Source of the DNA: Mercurialis annua | Lineage: Eukaryota; Streptophyta; Magnoliopsida; Malpighiales; Euphorbiaceae | Length of the DNA: 64,000 nt | NCBI RefSeq assembly: GCF_937616625.2 | Contig: NC_065572.1 | Span: 684,501-748,500 of the forward strand | Direction of reading: 5' to 3' | Part shown: piece after piece, positions 37,453 through 50,345 of the stretch | How the letters are laid out: every line of letters begins with the position of its first letter | Numbering within the stretch: the stretch's first letter is position 1 | Notes under the pieces: model-generated | What the model saw: only the letters and a program-made list of their open reading frames with translations | Told to the model about the DNA's origin: nothing | The model's database searches: none | Translations under genes and position numbers: made by a program

Positions 37453-38085
37453 AGTATTGAGAAGTCTGTTGCCCAACGTTTATCATTTGAACTATAACTA
37501 GTCAGTTTGGTATGTCATTGATTCATTATTAATCGGGGACGTCTTTTTATTTGAATATTTTTCACTTTATTTAATGAAGTTTATCTCGTACTAAAAAAAT
37601 AATAATCGGCTTAATATGATTATGGATTAGTTATTATTATCCCATTCGAAGGAGTTTCGGTTTTATAAAATTTATATGTAAATAATTTTTAAAAAAAAAT
37701 AAAGAAAAAAACTAATTAAATTTTGAATTTAGATAGCTTTTTGAACTATTTCAATAATTAAACTATCTGACAAAATGAATAAAAAATATTTATAAAATAA
37801 TTATATTTCACTTGTTTAACACTTTTATCACGGTATTTGAAAGTTGAAAAAAGCATATATTGTTTTTTATTTTTTTGGTATCTAAGATTTAAAAATTTCT
37901 ATATTTCACCAAACGATCCCATTTTAATAGTTCTGTAACGAATAAGAATGCCAGATCATAGTGTTATTGGAAATTTGTTTCTTTTATTCAACTTTCAAAT
38001 ATCTTTTTTGAAGTAAAAAGGTGAAAGATATAATTTTATTTTTATAAATTATCCTAAAAAAAGCTTGTAATATCACATAATAATA

Positions 38086-38220
38086 TCTCCATTTCGATGT
38101 CCTATTTAATCATATATTGAAAAAATAAATCTCTCAAAATTAATCATAATAATATATCCATTTCGATGTCCTATTTAATCATATATTGAATAAATAAATC
38201 TCTAAAATTTAATCATATAA
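38086..38220. repeat. Tandem duplication, 69-bp period
   Basis: CCATTTCGATGTCCTATTTA and the following CATATATTGAANAAATAAATCT occur twice, starting at 38089 and 38158, with only a few differences between copies. Confidence 0.85.
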
Positions 38221-40960
38221 TAAATAAAATTCAATAGATAATAAAATATATTATTGGATCCACAAATTTAAAAAAAGGGTAGCAGAAACAAAAAGAAAAT
38301 GACAAAATTGCTGCACATGAGCTGATACACGGCTGTTCAGAGTTCATGACATGTGTTTAGGTTAGAGCAAGCTCCAGAGGAAAAGAGATGTTGATTTGCA
38401 TGCATATTCAGCCAACAAACTACGGTTGGGCGGTGTTTTTTGTAACCTTTGGCTTTCGCAAACTACTCACATTTTCTATTATATATATAATCTATCAGAA
38501 AACTGTAGAGAGCCAAGTGGATTTTAGCATCACGCTCAGCCCTCATGGATCCCATCCCGTGCCGCAGCTGCTGACGCCCGCTCACAACTTCTCTTCTTCA
38601 TTATCTTTTGTTTGCGGCTCCTGGAGCTCATCAATGGCCTTCGTACCCGCTCGATTTCTTTAGATTTGAACCGAATTTGCACACTTATTTTTACAAAATT
38701 TCAAGGCCTTCTGAGAAATACTATTTGTTTTCCATTAGCAAGCACTTGCGTGTAGAAATGACCACAGTTTATAACTTTATAGTTTACAGTTCGAAAAACA
38801 CTTGAACTAGCCCGAAACTGTCCCTTGAATTATTTCAGACCGTTTTGTAACCGGCAATTTCCGGCTGCGCCCGATTCGAAAAATTAAAAAAATATATTAA
38901 AATTAATTTAAATTTAAAATTAAATTTCATATAATTAATTAATTAGTTAATTATATTAACAATGAATTATAATTTAAAATATATATTTTTTTAAAATATA
39001 CCAGCCGATATTTTTAGTTCCAAAAAATTATTGAATCGGCCTGAAATCACTCTCTCCATTTCTGGTCCGGTTTTTATCCGGTTAGAATTTAACGGTTTTT
39101 GAAACAAGTTTGACCAGTCAAATTATGAACCGGTTTATAACTCAACCGGGCCCGTGATTTTTTCTACATGTTAAATTTAAATATAATTATTAGTGAAGTA
39201 ATTATAATCTAAAAAAAACTTGTCGTAATCGAGCTTCTGGGTCCTGATAATTGTTCCACTTTTTCTCTAAATTATTTTACAGATTCATGCACGTTGAAAA
39301 ATAAGTAAGGACATAACTAAAAACCCTATTTATTGATGTTAAGAAAACGGCCACGGTAGCGGATGTTAAAGAGGCGGTTGCAATTGCAAGCCTCTGGCGG
39401 CAACCACCTCCATTGATGGAAGACTACCACATGGCCGGTCACTTTAATCCAGCCTGCCGCTGGTCTCCTCTGCCACCACTTCGTCGAGCCATTACCGCCA
39501 CTCTACCAAGTAAGTACTACCATTAGTTTAATTTGTGAGATCGTTTCTGTAAATCAACATTATACTGAAATAACCGTCAAAAACCGTTTTCATTTCTTTG
39601 AATAACACAAATCGGTTTTATCTTCGTTGACTAGCAATTTTTCTATTCTCATCTACCATCTTCTTCAATCCGATTTTATGCAATAATAATGCTGACTTGA
39701 ATTAACTGAACTGAGAAATAAAAGTTTTTTGGTTGTGATTTTATCATAGGGATGATAATTAGTTCTTTGATTGTGAATTTGAGAAATTAAAGTTCTTTGA
39801 TCATGAATTTGAAAAATTAAATTTCTTTGATTAATTTTGAGAAACTCTAAGGGTTCCAATTAAAATCATCAATTTTTCCTTTTTACAATTATGCAGTTAC
39901 CTCGAATTGCTTCTGTTTCAATTTAAGCTCTTTAACTAATTTCAGACTTTTACTATTACAAATTTAATAGTAAAAGACGTTTTTAATACCTTGATAGTCA
40001 TTGAAGTTAATAATGTATCTTCTTTGAATTTGAATGATTAGATTTATGTGATCATTTTATCGTTTTTACACTATCATCAACAAAATATTTTTATTAAAAT
40101 ATGAACCCTTCATCCTCGATTTCTTCCTCTAATAAGACCTTCCAAACCTAATTTTTATGTGTTGCTTTGATTGTATCATTAACTCCTAATTTTGATTTGG
40201 CGTGAGTTAATATCACATTCTTGGCGCTTTCTCTTTAAAGCATCTTAAATAGTGTTCTTTATTCTAAAAAGTATTTTCAAACAAAAATATTTTCAATAAT
40301 AAAAAGTAAAAAATAAATTTTATTTAATAAAGTCTCTAAATTTAGAGATTATAGAGTTTATTTAATTTTCAAAAAATAAACATTTATGAAAAAAGTGATA
40401 AATGCTACGATATATTATTATGTTTTGTAATATAAAAAGTTGTTTTGATTTTTTAATTTGGAAAGTTGATATGAATTGTTATTTAATTTAAAAAACAATT
40501 TTGACATAAAATTTTATAATTGTACTTTTTATAAATTGATAAAGAATCTATGATAGATGCTTTAAAAGAGTGAAGTTTTATGTATTTGGCAATCTCTTAA
40601 ATTTTGAATGGGAAATGAAGTTATTCAACGATGAAGATATATGTAATCATATACCAAATTACTGGTTAGTCCGTTCTAATTTCTATTTCACTTTACTTTA
40701 TAATGTCATTATTTTGTTTTATTAATTTTTCTAATGCTTTTATTTTAATCAGTCAAATTTATTTTTGATAAATATGTATTATTATTATTTTTGTTAAAAT
40801 AAATAAATTATAAATTGGGATGTTTTTTTATTATAATATTAATTTATTTATTATAAAAAATATATAAAATTTACATATTTTGATTTTGACAATTTGATTC
40901 TATTTTTAAATCTATGTGTAGTTTGGAATATAATATATTTGTTACGGTTGTTTATATAGA

Positions 40961-41130
40961 TTAAAAACTATGAATTTTATTTTTTTAAACGCATTTTAAA
41001 AGTACATAAGTATTTGAGTTTATTAATTTTATGGCCGTTTCTATATTAAAAACTATGAATTTTGTTTTTTTAAAACGCATTTTAAAAATATATAATTATT
41101 TGAGTTATTAATTTTATGGCCGTTTCTATA
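40961..41130. repeat. Tandem duplication, 85-bp period
   Basis: TTAAAAACTATGAATTTT, an AAACGCATTTTAAAA segment and TTAATTTTATGGCCGTTTCT recur in the same order at 40961 and 41046 with small indels. Two copies. Confidence 0.8.
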
Positions 41131-41399
41131 GTTACTTTGTGTTTAATTTACTTTATCTATTTTACTATTAGATGAATGTCATTACAATTCATTTAATAGT
41201 GATAAGTGGATAAAGTAATATTTATTTTTAAAAAAACAAAGTAACTATAAACTAGTATAATGGCATATTATTTTATTTTATTTTGCTTCGATTTGCCTTT
41301 TTCAATTGTGGTATAGGCACGACGATATTTTGGCATTATAAAATATTGGTGGTGGAGTCACTAGAACTACATACAGCAATGGAGGAGTTGTTCATTTCA

Positions 41400-41705
41400 G
41401 ACATCGCCGTCTAATTTTGGAGAAGATTGTGAAGTCCTTATAAATGCAATACATTTCTCCAACACTAATAACAAGAAGGCTGGAGTAGTTTTAGTTGATA
41501 TTTTTTTCTAGTTTTTCGATCTTCGGAAATTAGATTTTAATTGGGTGGCCCATTTGGTGGCTAAAAAAGCCCTTGTGGATGACTGCTTTGCAGTTCTCAT
41601 CATTTAACTATGGAATGGCTTATTCGTTAGTGTTGAAGAGTCATTTTCAATTTGTATATATCATTCTTCAAATAATGAAGTTTAACCTTTGACAAAAAAA
41701 AAAGA
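41400..41705 (+). mobile_element. LINE 3' end with broken RNase H frame
   Basis: One frame reads EDCEVLINAIHFSN..., passes an in-frame TAG, and continues FFDLRKLDFNWVAHLVAKKA to a stop. The DCxxVxNAI and NWVAHLVAK motifs mark the RNase H-like C-terminus of plant LINEs. A roughly 75-bp 3' UTR and a 10-bp poly(A) tail (41695-41704) follow. It is 5'-truncated and dead. It is a different copy from the 11-kb tail. Confidence 0.7.
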
Positions 41706-43489
41706 AGTAATTATAATCTTACTTAGCTTTTTATATTGCACGTCTTCTCCTTATTTAGTTATTTATGGTGATTATTTAGTAAAATACGAAATTGGGACAC
41801 ATGATACCATTTTTTCCATTATATAATCATTGATGAAAAAAATTTAAAATACAAAAACAAAAGTAATTTGTTGAAATTTCTTTAGTTATCGCTTATCAGG
41901 TGTTAGTTTAGATATAACTAATAATCCAACTATTTTATTTTCGAATTAAGCCATACACATTCAGCATGACATAAAAAAAATTCTTAACATATATTTTCTC
42001 CTCATATTTTAAAATATTTATTTTAAATTAAATATTAAATATTTAAAATTCAAATTTCAATTTTTTAATATTATTAAAGGTCAACATCAATAAAAAACAA
42101 AAATACGAGAATCTCGTTAAAAATAATAATATGTTATTTAAATTCAGAAATAGAAAATAGAAAACAATAAGCAAATTAAATAATCAAACAATATTTTGAT
42201 TTTCTAGTTTTTTATTCGGAAAATAAAAAATTGAAAAATTGAGAAGAAAATTGAAAACAAAAAACAAATATTATTTTCTACAACTAAACATGACCCAAAG
42301 ATTTTCTCGGAATAATCTCGTTTTCTAAAATAGTATTTGGACTTTAAAGTCTCATTTTTATTAACAAAAATTACTTTTTAATTTTTCGATTTTTGTAAAA
42401 ATATTTGTAATACATATCAGATATCTCAACGATGCAACATATATCGAGTGAAAATATAAAATATATATAAAATTGATTAACAAATATATTTTTTAAAAGG
42501 ATTAGCCAATTTTAGACTTTAGAATTTATTTATTTTTATCTAAATTTGGTTTAATCCAAATCAGTTTGTTCTTTTTCGTATAAATTTGGTCTTTTATTTT
42601 TAATTAACTTTATTTCTTAAAAAAATTGATTTCAACTATTAAAAATTACTCAATCCGTTCTAATTGATACACCATTTTCTGTTTTTAGTAATTAATTTTA
42701 AAATAAAAATCTTATTTATCTATAAATAGACATAGTCATCCTCGAATGAATTAATTATTTTGTATTTCAACATAGAAAAAAATTGTTTTTAATAACAATG
42801 CAAAAAACATCAATAAAAGAACTTGTTATTAATAGATTGTTATATATTTGAAAAATGATAAAAGGATAAAATTAGAAAATTTATAATAAATTTTAACTAA
42901 TTGTTTTTAAATTAAGTATTTGTCCAAATGTCCTAGCATTTTAGGACAGAAAGTAAGAATTGACCTGATGTCTAGTTTTTTTTTATAAAAATACGTACTT
43001 TCAATAAAAAAATTATTTGATACCCAAAAAGTTTTTAAAAATACATAATAGGTTTATACTTTTTACATACTGTATAAGATATGTATTGATAATGTGCCAA
43101 ATATGTATCAAAACATATTTTTTAAAATTAAAAAAAAACATTAATATGTGATATTTTTTACATTTTAGGTAAAATTAAAATTATTTGACTCAGTACATAT
43201 TTTTAAAAGTTAAGTGACTTTTTATAATAATTTTGTAGCTATTTCAAAATTTTAAATTTATATTTTAGAAGATGAAACTGAATAAGTTATGACGTGATCC
43301 ATCCGAGTCCGGCCCGTGAACAAGTAGCTCCACAAAGGCCCAGTGTGTAAGTAACAGAATCTTCCAACCCTAAAAAGGCCTAGGTTAATCAATCAAGTAT
43401 AGATTAGGCCTTGAATTCCTTTGGCCCAAAATCTATCACTCGCCTAAAATTCGTAAAACATCTACGGCCCACCAGTGAATAACGAGGCG

Positions 43490-44198
43490 GGAGAATCGAC
43501 GACTTCCAACTGTCTCCCGCGAGAGAGAGCAATGTCGTAGAGGAGTTGAAGTTTTGATTTTATATTTGCTCTTAAAACTAATGGAGATAGTGATGAACTA
43601 TACTGCGTATGAAAGGTGATTTTCTTACCTTTTTCTAACTTTTTTGAATCAGAATTTTCAGTAATCGTCAGTTCAATTTTCTTATTGATGAATTAGTTCT
43701 TGGCGTAATTTGTTCCTGATGAATTGTTGAAGATAACACATTATTGTCGCCATATTACATGAAATACGGATTTCACTGATTAGTGCAAATTTGATTTGTT
43801 TCTGTGAAAGCATAAATTATGCAGCACATACTGTTTGTTTTGCTCAAAGGATAAATGCGAGTTCTCTAACTGTTCCTAAATTAAATTGACCTAGCAATCT
43901 AATTTTTTTTTGGTGCATTTGTGTTTATACTCTACCTGTTTATCATTGTGCTTATGTTTGTGAATAAACTAGAAAATACTTGCGGAACATAGACTTTTTA
44001 CTTAGAAGATTTGCTTCTCAGTTGATCGATTTCTGTATGAAAATTTGAAATATAATTTAAAATATTTATTGCAGGATTACTGACACTTAAAGGCATGTGC
44101 AAAATTCCGACTACTCCCGTGATAATTGTGTGTCGGTATAATCTTTGATTATGGAAACAAGTCAACCACAGATGGATTGGGGGTGCCACGCTGACCAA
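43490..44198 (+). pseudogene. Orphan 5' exons of an unidentified gene
   Basis: From about 43440 the sequence changes to a leader-like, GC-richer stretch (GGCGGGAGAATCGACGACTT, GCGAGAGAGAGC). A candidate exon ends at about 43615 (GAAAG, donor GTGATTTT). An acceptor TATTGCAG at 44067-44074 opens a second exon with ATG at 44151 reading METSQPQMDWGCHADQ up to a donor GTAAGA at 44199. No further exon of comparable quality is visible before the oppositely oriented NAC gene. It may be a truncated gene, a non-coding transcript, or a gene whose later exons I failed to see. I do not recognise the peptide. Confidence 0.3.
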
Positions 44199-44199
44199 G

Positions 44200-47100
44200 T
44201 AAGAATGTCTAACTCTATTAGGAATGTTTGGTTATTAATTGCTTCAATTTTTCTATGGTCGTCTTCAATTTGAGTTGATTGCTTTAGGTAGTCTCATTTT
44301 GATCCATATGTGGCTAGAAATTTATGCATGTTTATGTACATTGTCCTTGATCGCACAATTCCATGCTTCGTATTCCTATATAAGCATGACAAGTATACTT
44401 ACTTGCCAATGATGATTATATTATTACACCAGGGAGCGACTTCTTAAAATTACTCAATACGTACGGCAATATAGTTTCTGTCTTTGTTGCTTGAATTGAA
44501 TAAATTGCTAAGAACATTAATTTACGACTACTCAGTTTACATTGGACAGAGTTCTGCATAGGTTACGGTGATTTAACCGTGATAGTGAAATGAGTTACCA
44601 AGTAATACTTTAAGTTCAGTTCTTGGTGTGATCTTTAGTTACTTTTTAGCTATGTAATAGTGATATCTCATTTCTATAGAGAATCTCTACAATCTCTTTT
44701 TCAGGGTGATAATTACACATCACTTTTTCATTTAAATCTTTCCAGTTAGTTGGATTATAAATCTTTCCAGTAAGCATAGTGGTCCATAATAGTAATAGAT
44801 GAAACTTGGTCTGGATGGACTCTAAACCACCAAAGGAAAGTTTGAAAACTCCCCTCCTTGTATCAGCGGGACCAAATGACTGATTTTGACATAGGAAATA
44901 TTAGGATGACATTTTTTTTAATTGTATTTTGTGAATGTTATTAATTTAGGATATTGTATTTCCCCCATCTTTCTTGACGTTTAAACTTTTATGCACAACC
45001 TTTGACATGTCTGCCTCTCTGAAAATTCCTTATTTGACAATCCTATGTCTACTATCTCGCCCTTTATTTAATAGCTAGTTGAACTTTTTTCTTTTGGGAC
45101 ATAATTATACAGCTCTGGAGATTATAAATATATTGAAAGTTCTCTTGACCTGCTATTATTTTCTGCATATAGCTAGAAACTAGTATAAGTTATGAATAAG
45201 CAGGTTATCTGCCTTTTCATGCTCTTATCGGTAGTTAGTATCGGCATATTATGCCTATAACTGCATAGAGCCTGAAATTTCATTGACTGTCTATTTTAAA
45301 CTATCTAGAGAATTAATTTCCTCAAGATTATTTGATATGTCCATCTGCTGTTATGAGTTGTTTATTGCCCAGTTTCCGTGTTGCAGCATAACTCAAATGC
45401 TTAAATAAATCTAAATCTATGTAGGGCAAGTTTATTAAAAAATGTTTTAAATTCTTTACTCTTGAAGTAGTCAAGCTTCAGGCCCCTAATTTTATTAGAA
45501 ATCGAATGGCCTAAGTTAACATTGATAGGCACATCAACTGGTTGTTGCCGAAGGGGGGCAATTAGGCCCTTCATTTATAATAAGGGACCCATTTCACATG
45601 TATAATTTCTTAAGATAGATTTGTATTTCATGAGACCAGATCACTTGAATGTGGCTAAAATAATGCACAAGTCATTGTTGCAGAGATACTAAGCAACCCC
45701 TTTAAACTAAAAATTGTCCAAACAAAACAGTAATTTTATAAAGTGGTTGGTTTAGGGAACTGGTCAACTTACATTACTGATAATACATTCCCTGCCTGCA
45801 AAGTATTTGTTTGTGTAATGAAATGTCAAAATTGCCCATCCATGATAGAGACTTTCCATTGCATTACCCTCATAAGGCAGGTGAGTTATTGGTTCTTTAT
45901 TGGATTGACCTAATCAGGTGAGGCTAACAAAAGTTTATGCCCTTTAGTGTGTGGTCTACCATGACGGGCTGCCCTCGTGATTGACAATATCTCAAGCCCA
46001 AGTCAGCAATCCACAATCATACCTCTATCCCCCCTCTTTTTTCTTCATGAAAATGAACCATGTGCTAGGATGACAAATCCTGTTGTTAGCTGAGTTCACT
46101 TTGCTAATTAGTTATCTCAGTGTGTCTTTAATGATCAAAATTTAGTTAGGATATAAACTCTAAATCCATTAGTGCAATCTTAAACTTATCCTAAACAATG
46201 AATTAATGAGCGGAAGTGCGCATAAAATTGGTTGGTTAAATATTTTTGCGGTTATCCAATTAAACTACTTTTACTTAAACATTTAATTTGTTATATTTTA
46301 GTAATCTAATATTCATTTTTCGGTAACGGGAGGTTACCGGTTAATTCCGGCAAAAGTTTCCTTATGAGTCAATCTGTCCCCATAAGCAAAATTTAACTTG
46401 AACTGATCTGTTAACCTTCCATTTCTTGAAAAATAAATGCTGGGTTACTAAAAAGTAACAATTGAATGACGGTAACTATTCTATAGAATTAATATAGCTG
46501 GGTAATCGCAAAAATATTTAAATCCTAAAACTGGTCTAAATACCCTCTTGATTTGAGCCAAAGGAAAAAGAATTAAGTATTTTATATTAAATGAAATGGA
46601 AATTAGTGACGTGAAGAACTCCAACAGCAGCATAAGATGATTTTGATTCTAAACCACTGTCACAAGAAACTCTGGTCGGCTTGTTTTTATTTCTTATCTT
46701 GCTGTAGTTGTTTATTCTAACCACTATCTTGCTTCTCATTTCCTATTATGGTATGATATTAGCTCAATTATATATTAATCATAAGGTTTATTATATGCCG
46801 TCCTCTCTCTCTCCTGTGTCCACTTGTCACTCTCTTATAGGCTTTCTGGCCCACCCTTTAACCTTTTCTTAGGCATCCACAATGATTTACACTCTTTAAA
46901 ATATTTTGTACATTATAACATTACCATAACATCACTCCATTATCCCCTATTTTATTAAACTAGCTTTCACAACAGATTACACACTATAGAGAGTATATAA
47001 TAATATGAACTCAGTCAAAACATATATTTATTTTCTTAGTTTACGATATATTTTTCTTATTAAAAAAATGATTTTATTGATTTGGAGAATGTTTTATTAA

Positions 47101-49113
47101 CTTCCAATCCAACTGTGAATGAATTTTGCTATTTGATCTTTGGGTAGAATGGAAAACTACCTTACAGGTTACTTTAAACGTTACAATTTGCATGAAGATT
47201 GGATGATCGATTATCATCATTTCATAACTAGTGATTGTTTAATTTATGATCTGGTTAAGATTCTAGATAATTGAGCTGGTCAACTGTGAACTAGGTCCTG
47301 GCTGTTGCATGTATGACATGTGTGGGAGACAACCTTATTTGTTTATGAATTATTAGAATATAATCATTAATAATGCACAAGATTAATTAGCTAATGTATA
47401 TAACTTGATTAAGTCAATAGCTGCACAGTAGTTGGAAAATAGTGGGAGGGTCTCAATTGTTAACAGATGCAAAACAGGGTTTCATTTTATTATATAGCTA
47501 GAAACTTGATCGATCTGCTCAATTTTTTTGTACTTTGTCAATTTTTACCTTAAAAGTTTCAAATACTTGCAGGAGGGTGCAAGAAACGGCATACTTAAAA
47601 AAATCATTAACTTAATTAACTAATTAATAACCTAGAAAGGTCATAGGATTAGCTTTGGACCCCAACTCATCTTAACACCAAGATTCTATTATTTGTTGAT
47701 TTAAGTCTCTCTACCTTCACCTACTGGTCTTGCAATTTCAAAATTTAGTTAGCCATGTTTCCTCACCTTAACATACCAACTCCTCTTGTTTCTTATGTTT
47801 GCTGTATAAGTCTGACAAATTGCAGTATTGTCTTAGAATTTTTTCAAGAATGTCTGTTTCTTTAAACAAGATTCTATGCGTTTTTCTATGGTATAGATAT
47901 GGAGCGTACATGTGAAGATTTTGATTTTGAAAGAGACCCAAATAGACCTTATAAAACCTTGAACTTTTTTTTTTGTCAATTATATCTAATTCTCTCATAT
48001 ATTTTTTTCTCTAATTGAATTCTGTATTTTTGATTTTCTTTCAATTCTACCATTTCATTCAATTTTAAATAAAACTCCGCGAGTATTTTTTATAAATGAT
48101 TCGATGTGGCATTGGACCTAAAAAAATTAAAAGGTAAAAGAAGTGTAATGACAAAAAATGATACTATTTTTTGATTGAACAAGTATATACATTGAAGTTA
48201 TTAAAAAAATCTGAATTTTTAGTTATTACCCTTTTTTTGTATTTAACTTTTCAGGTCCAATACTAATTAGAATAACACGTAAGAAATAAATGCTGGAAAT
48301 TATTTTTATTCGAATCGAATGGTAGAGTTGATTTTATTTTTGGAAGTATAGGGCAACCAAAAAAAATATGGAAATATTAAAACAAATCAGAAAATGTTTC
48401 AGAGTTTAGGATTTTTTTTGTCATTTAAGCCTTAAAATAATATAACTATATTACTAATAATAATAACATTGTGGAGATTAGATTCATTTTTATTTAGCAT
48501 CAAAGAATTAGGTTCTCCTGAGTAAATTTTACTTTTTCTCAAGTGATCCTGGAGGAACCTCATGTGAAGGTGTAATCTTGCAAAAAATCTTATTCTTGTT
48601 CTTGTTCAGATTCTTCTCCAAATGGGTTTGCCTTTTTTTTTTCTAAAAGAAAAAATTGGACAAAAGAATGTTTTGACAGTTTTCTTTTCGAATACTGATT
48701 TTTGCACCCACTTTCAATCCCTTTATCCTTTTTCACCTTTCATAATTCAACCTTATATTTCCTTCAAAAATAAATTGCCTTTTAGTAAAGAATTTCCTTG
48801 CTTCATTAATGGAGCAACAGCGAAATGTTTAAAGACAGGTCTTATCTGAAATTCTGGGATTGATTATAAGTTAAGCTATCATTGGACAATCTATTCTTCT
48901 CCACATTGCTGATAACACTTTTGTTGTTTCTTTTACTTCCTTTTGATATTGCTCTTTCTGTTTAGGGATAAACATAGATAAGAGACACGAAACCTAATGA
49001 CAAGAGCATTAGATTGCTTAGCTGGGTTATTCTGATTTGGAAACCAGATGCCAAATTACTGATCATACAGGAACCTGAAGATAGGGACTAAAAACTAGAA
49101 ACTAAAATTCTAA
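44200..49113. other. Intergenic region downstream of the NAC gene
   Basis: Nearly 5 kb of AT-rich sequence without a recognised gene. It includes the inverted-repeat element at 46238. The minus-strand 76-codon frame at 47768 and the plus-strand 75-codon frame at 48622 show no domain or splice context. Confidence 0.5.
46238..46519. mobile_element. Inverted-repeat MITE
   Basis: The left end AAATATTTTTGCGGTTATCC is mirrored by the right end GGGTAATCGCAAAAATATTT. Further inward GGTTACCGG and TAACCTTCC-type words continue the symmetry weakly. About 280 bp, no open frame. Target duplication unresolved. Confidence 0.55.
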
Positions 49114-50121
49114 TTATGTTTTTCTTCTGATATAAGGAAAACTATTGCAACTACTACTTTCTTCGTGATCATCTATTTCGTTTGATGACACTTCTGTGAC
49201 TCCGCTTGACCCTGAGGATGACGAGGATGGAGCGAGATTCAAATCTGTCCTCTCCTTTCTCAAGAACTCGTAGAAAACAGGCTTTGTGCTTGTTGTCAGC
49301 TTTCGCCCTTTATTTTCATTGCCAAGTTGAGGATTTTCCTCCTCAGTTTTATTGCTTCTCTTCTTCAAAAATATGCGGCAAAGAACCCAATTGTCTGTTG
49401 GCACCAAAGGGCTCTGTAGACAAAGTATATCAGAATTAACTGTTAAGAATGTCAATTGCTGCTGAATTTTGTTTCTATGTCTCAAATGAAACTGAAAAAC
49501 TCACCTGGATTGAGTTTTTCTTTTGGAGGGAATTGCAGGAAGTGTTATCCCTGGTAACAAGGCGATATTCGTGCATGATCCAGTCAGTCCTGGCACCATG
49601 AGGGGGTTTTCCTCTGTAAAAAACTAGGGTTTTCTTCATCCCTACAAGTTGGTTACCCTTAGAAGTTACAATTTCCTTGTCTAAACCAGTTGCCTTCCAG
49701 TAGCCAGAATTCGTCGCTCTGTTGGATCGATTCCCATTTGGGTACTTGGATTCTCTGGTGCTGAAAAAGTACCTTTCTTGCTCCAAATCACCTGAAGCAT
49801 AGATAATCCATTTGTCAATTCAAGTCAATTTAGCTGTTATCAAATGCCATACATGGCATTGCAGTTAGGTTTCTAAAGATACAAGTAATTCAACAAATTA
49901 CTTGAATTTTACCAATTTATCAACATAAATTGTGACTAACCTGGCAAATCCCAAGGATCAGATTTGCAGACATCAACTTCAGGGATAATAGAAGCAGGCA
50001 AAGGGCATGCAAACACCTTCCTCTTCAAATACTGAACAACAAGCTCCTCATCAGTTGGGTGGAACCTAAATCCAGGCGGCAGTCTAAGAACACCATTCTT
50101 GACAAAATTGAGCCTCTCCAT
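49114..50121 (-). CDS. NAC083: NAC transcription factor, NAC083/VNI2 orthologue
   Basis: Three exons on the minus strand, 50121-49941, 49791-49505 and 49413-49114, join in frame to 768 nt (255 residues; Arabidopsis VNI2 is about the same length). The two introns sit where NAC genes normally have them. The NAC DNA-binding domain covers roughly residues 10-170: [71 protein letters not shown] and NWVLCRIF are subdomains A to E. The C-terminal motif [17 protein letters not shown] and the Ser-rich SSGVTEVSS...SSCNSF ending identify the VNI2 subgroup rather than other NACs. In Arabidopsis VNI2 interacts with VND7 to repress xylem vessel differentiation and also affects salt response and leaf ageing; the same role here is inferred from orthology. 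It acts in the nucleus. Confidence 0.96.
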
Positions 50122-50337
50122 CTTCTATAAAATTAGCTCTGAAAATTTAGCTCAAAATCCTCAAACCCAGAAATGGAACCACAACTAATTTCAGCTCAAA
50201 TCAGAACGAAGTAGTTCATAGAAAATTAGCACAATTTAACAAAGAAATTGAACAAGAATAGAGTAATATAATAATTTAAAAAGAGAAGGGAGAGATTTGT
50301 GTATGTGTGTGGCTAATTGAGAGGGAAAGTATGGTTT

Positions 50338-50345
50338 CTTTATAG
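50338..50345 (-). promoter_or_regulatory. TATA box of the NAC083 gene
   Basis: On the minus strand CTATAAAG lies about 217 bp upstream of the NAC start codon, predicting a start of transcription near 50310 and a 5' leader of about 190 nt. The leader is AT-rich with short GA runs. Confidence 0.5.

Larger units (their letters stand above)
34194..43489. other. Gene-free AT-rich region with repeats
   Basis: Nine kilobases with no supportable gene. Items: small stem-loops at 34280-34330 (CCCTTAATCATCTAATTAAGGG) and 34335-34360 (GGAATCCGC...GCGGATTCC); the hairpin at 36142; a MITE at 37172; tandem duplications at 38086 and 40961; a GC-richer patch at 38380-38660; another at 39340-39515 that has an open frame starting VKKTATVADVKEAV and a possible splice donor but no family match; and a LINE tail ending at 41705. 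Confidence 0.55.

Noticed and set aside
39340..39515. Coding exon in a GC-richer patch
   Set aside because: An open frame and possible donor exist, but there is no family resemblance and no partner exon.
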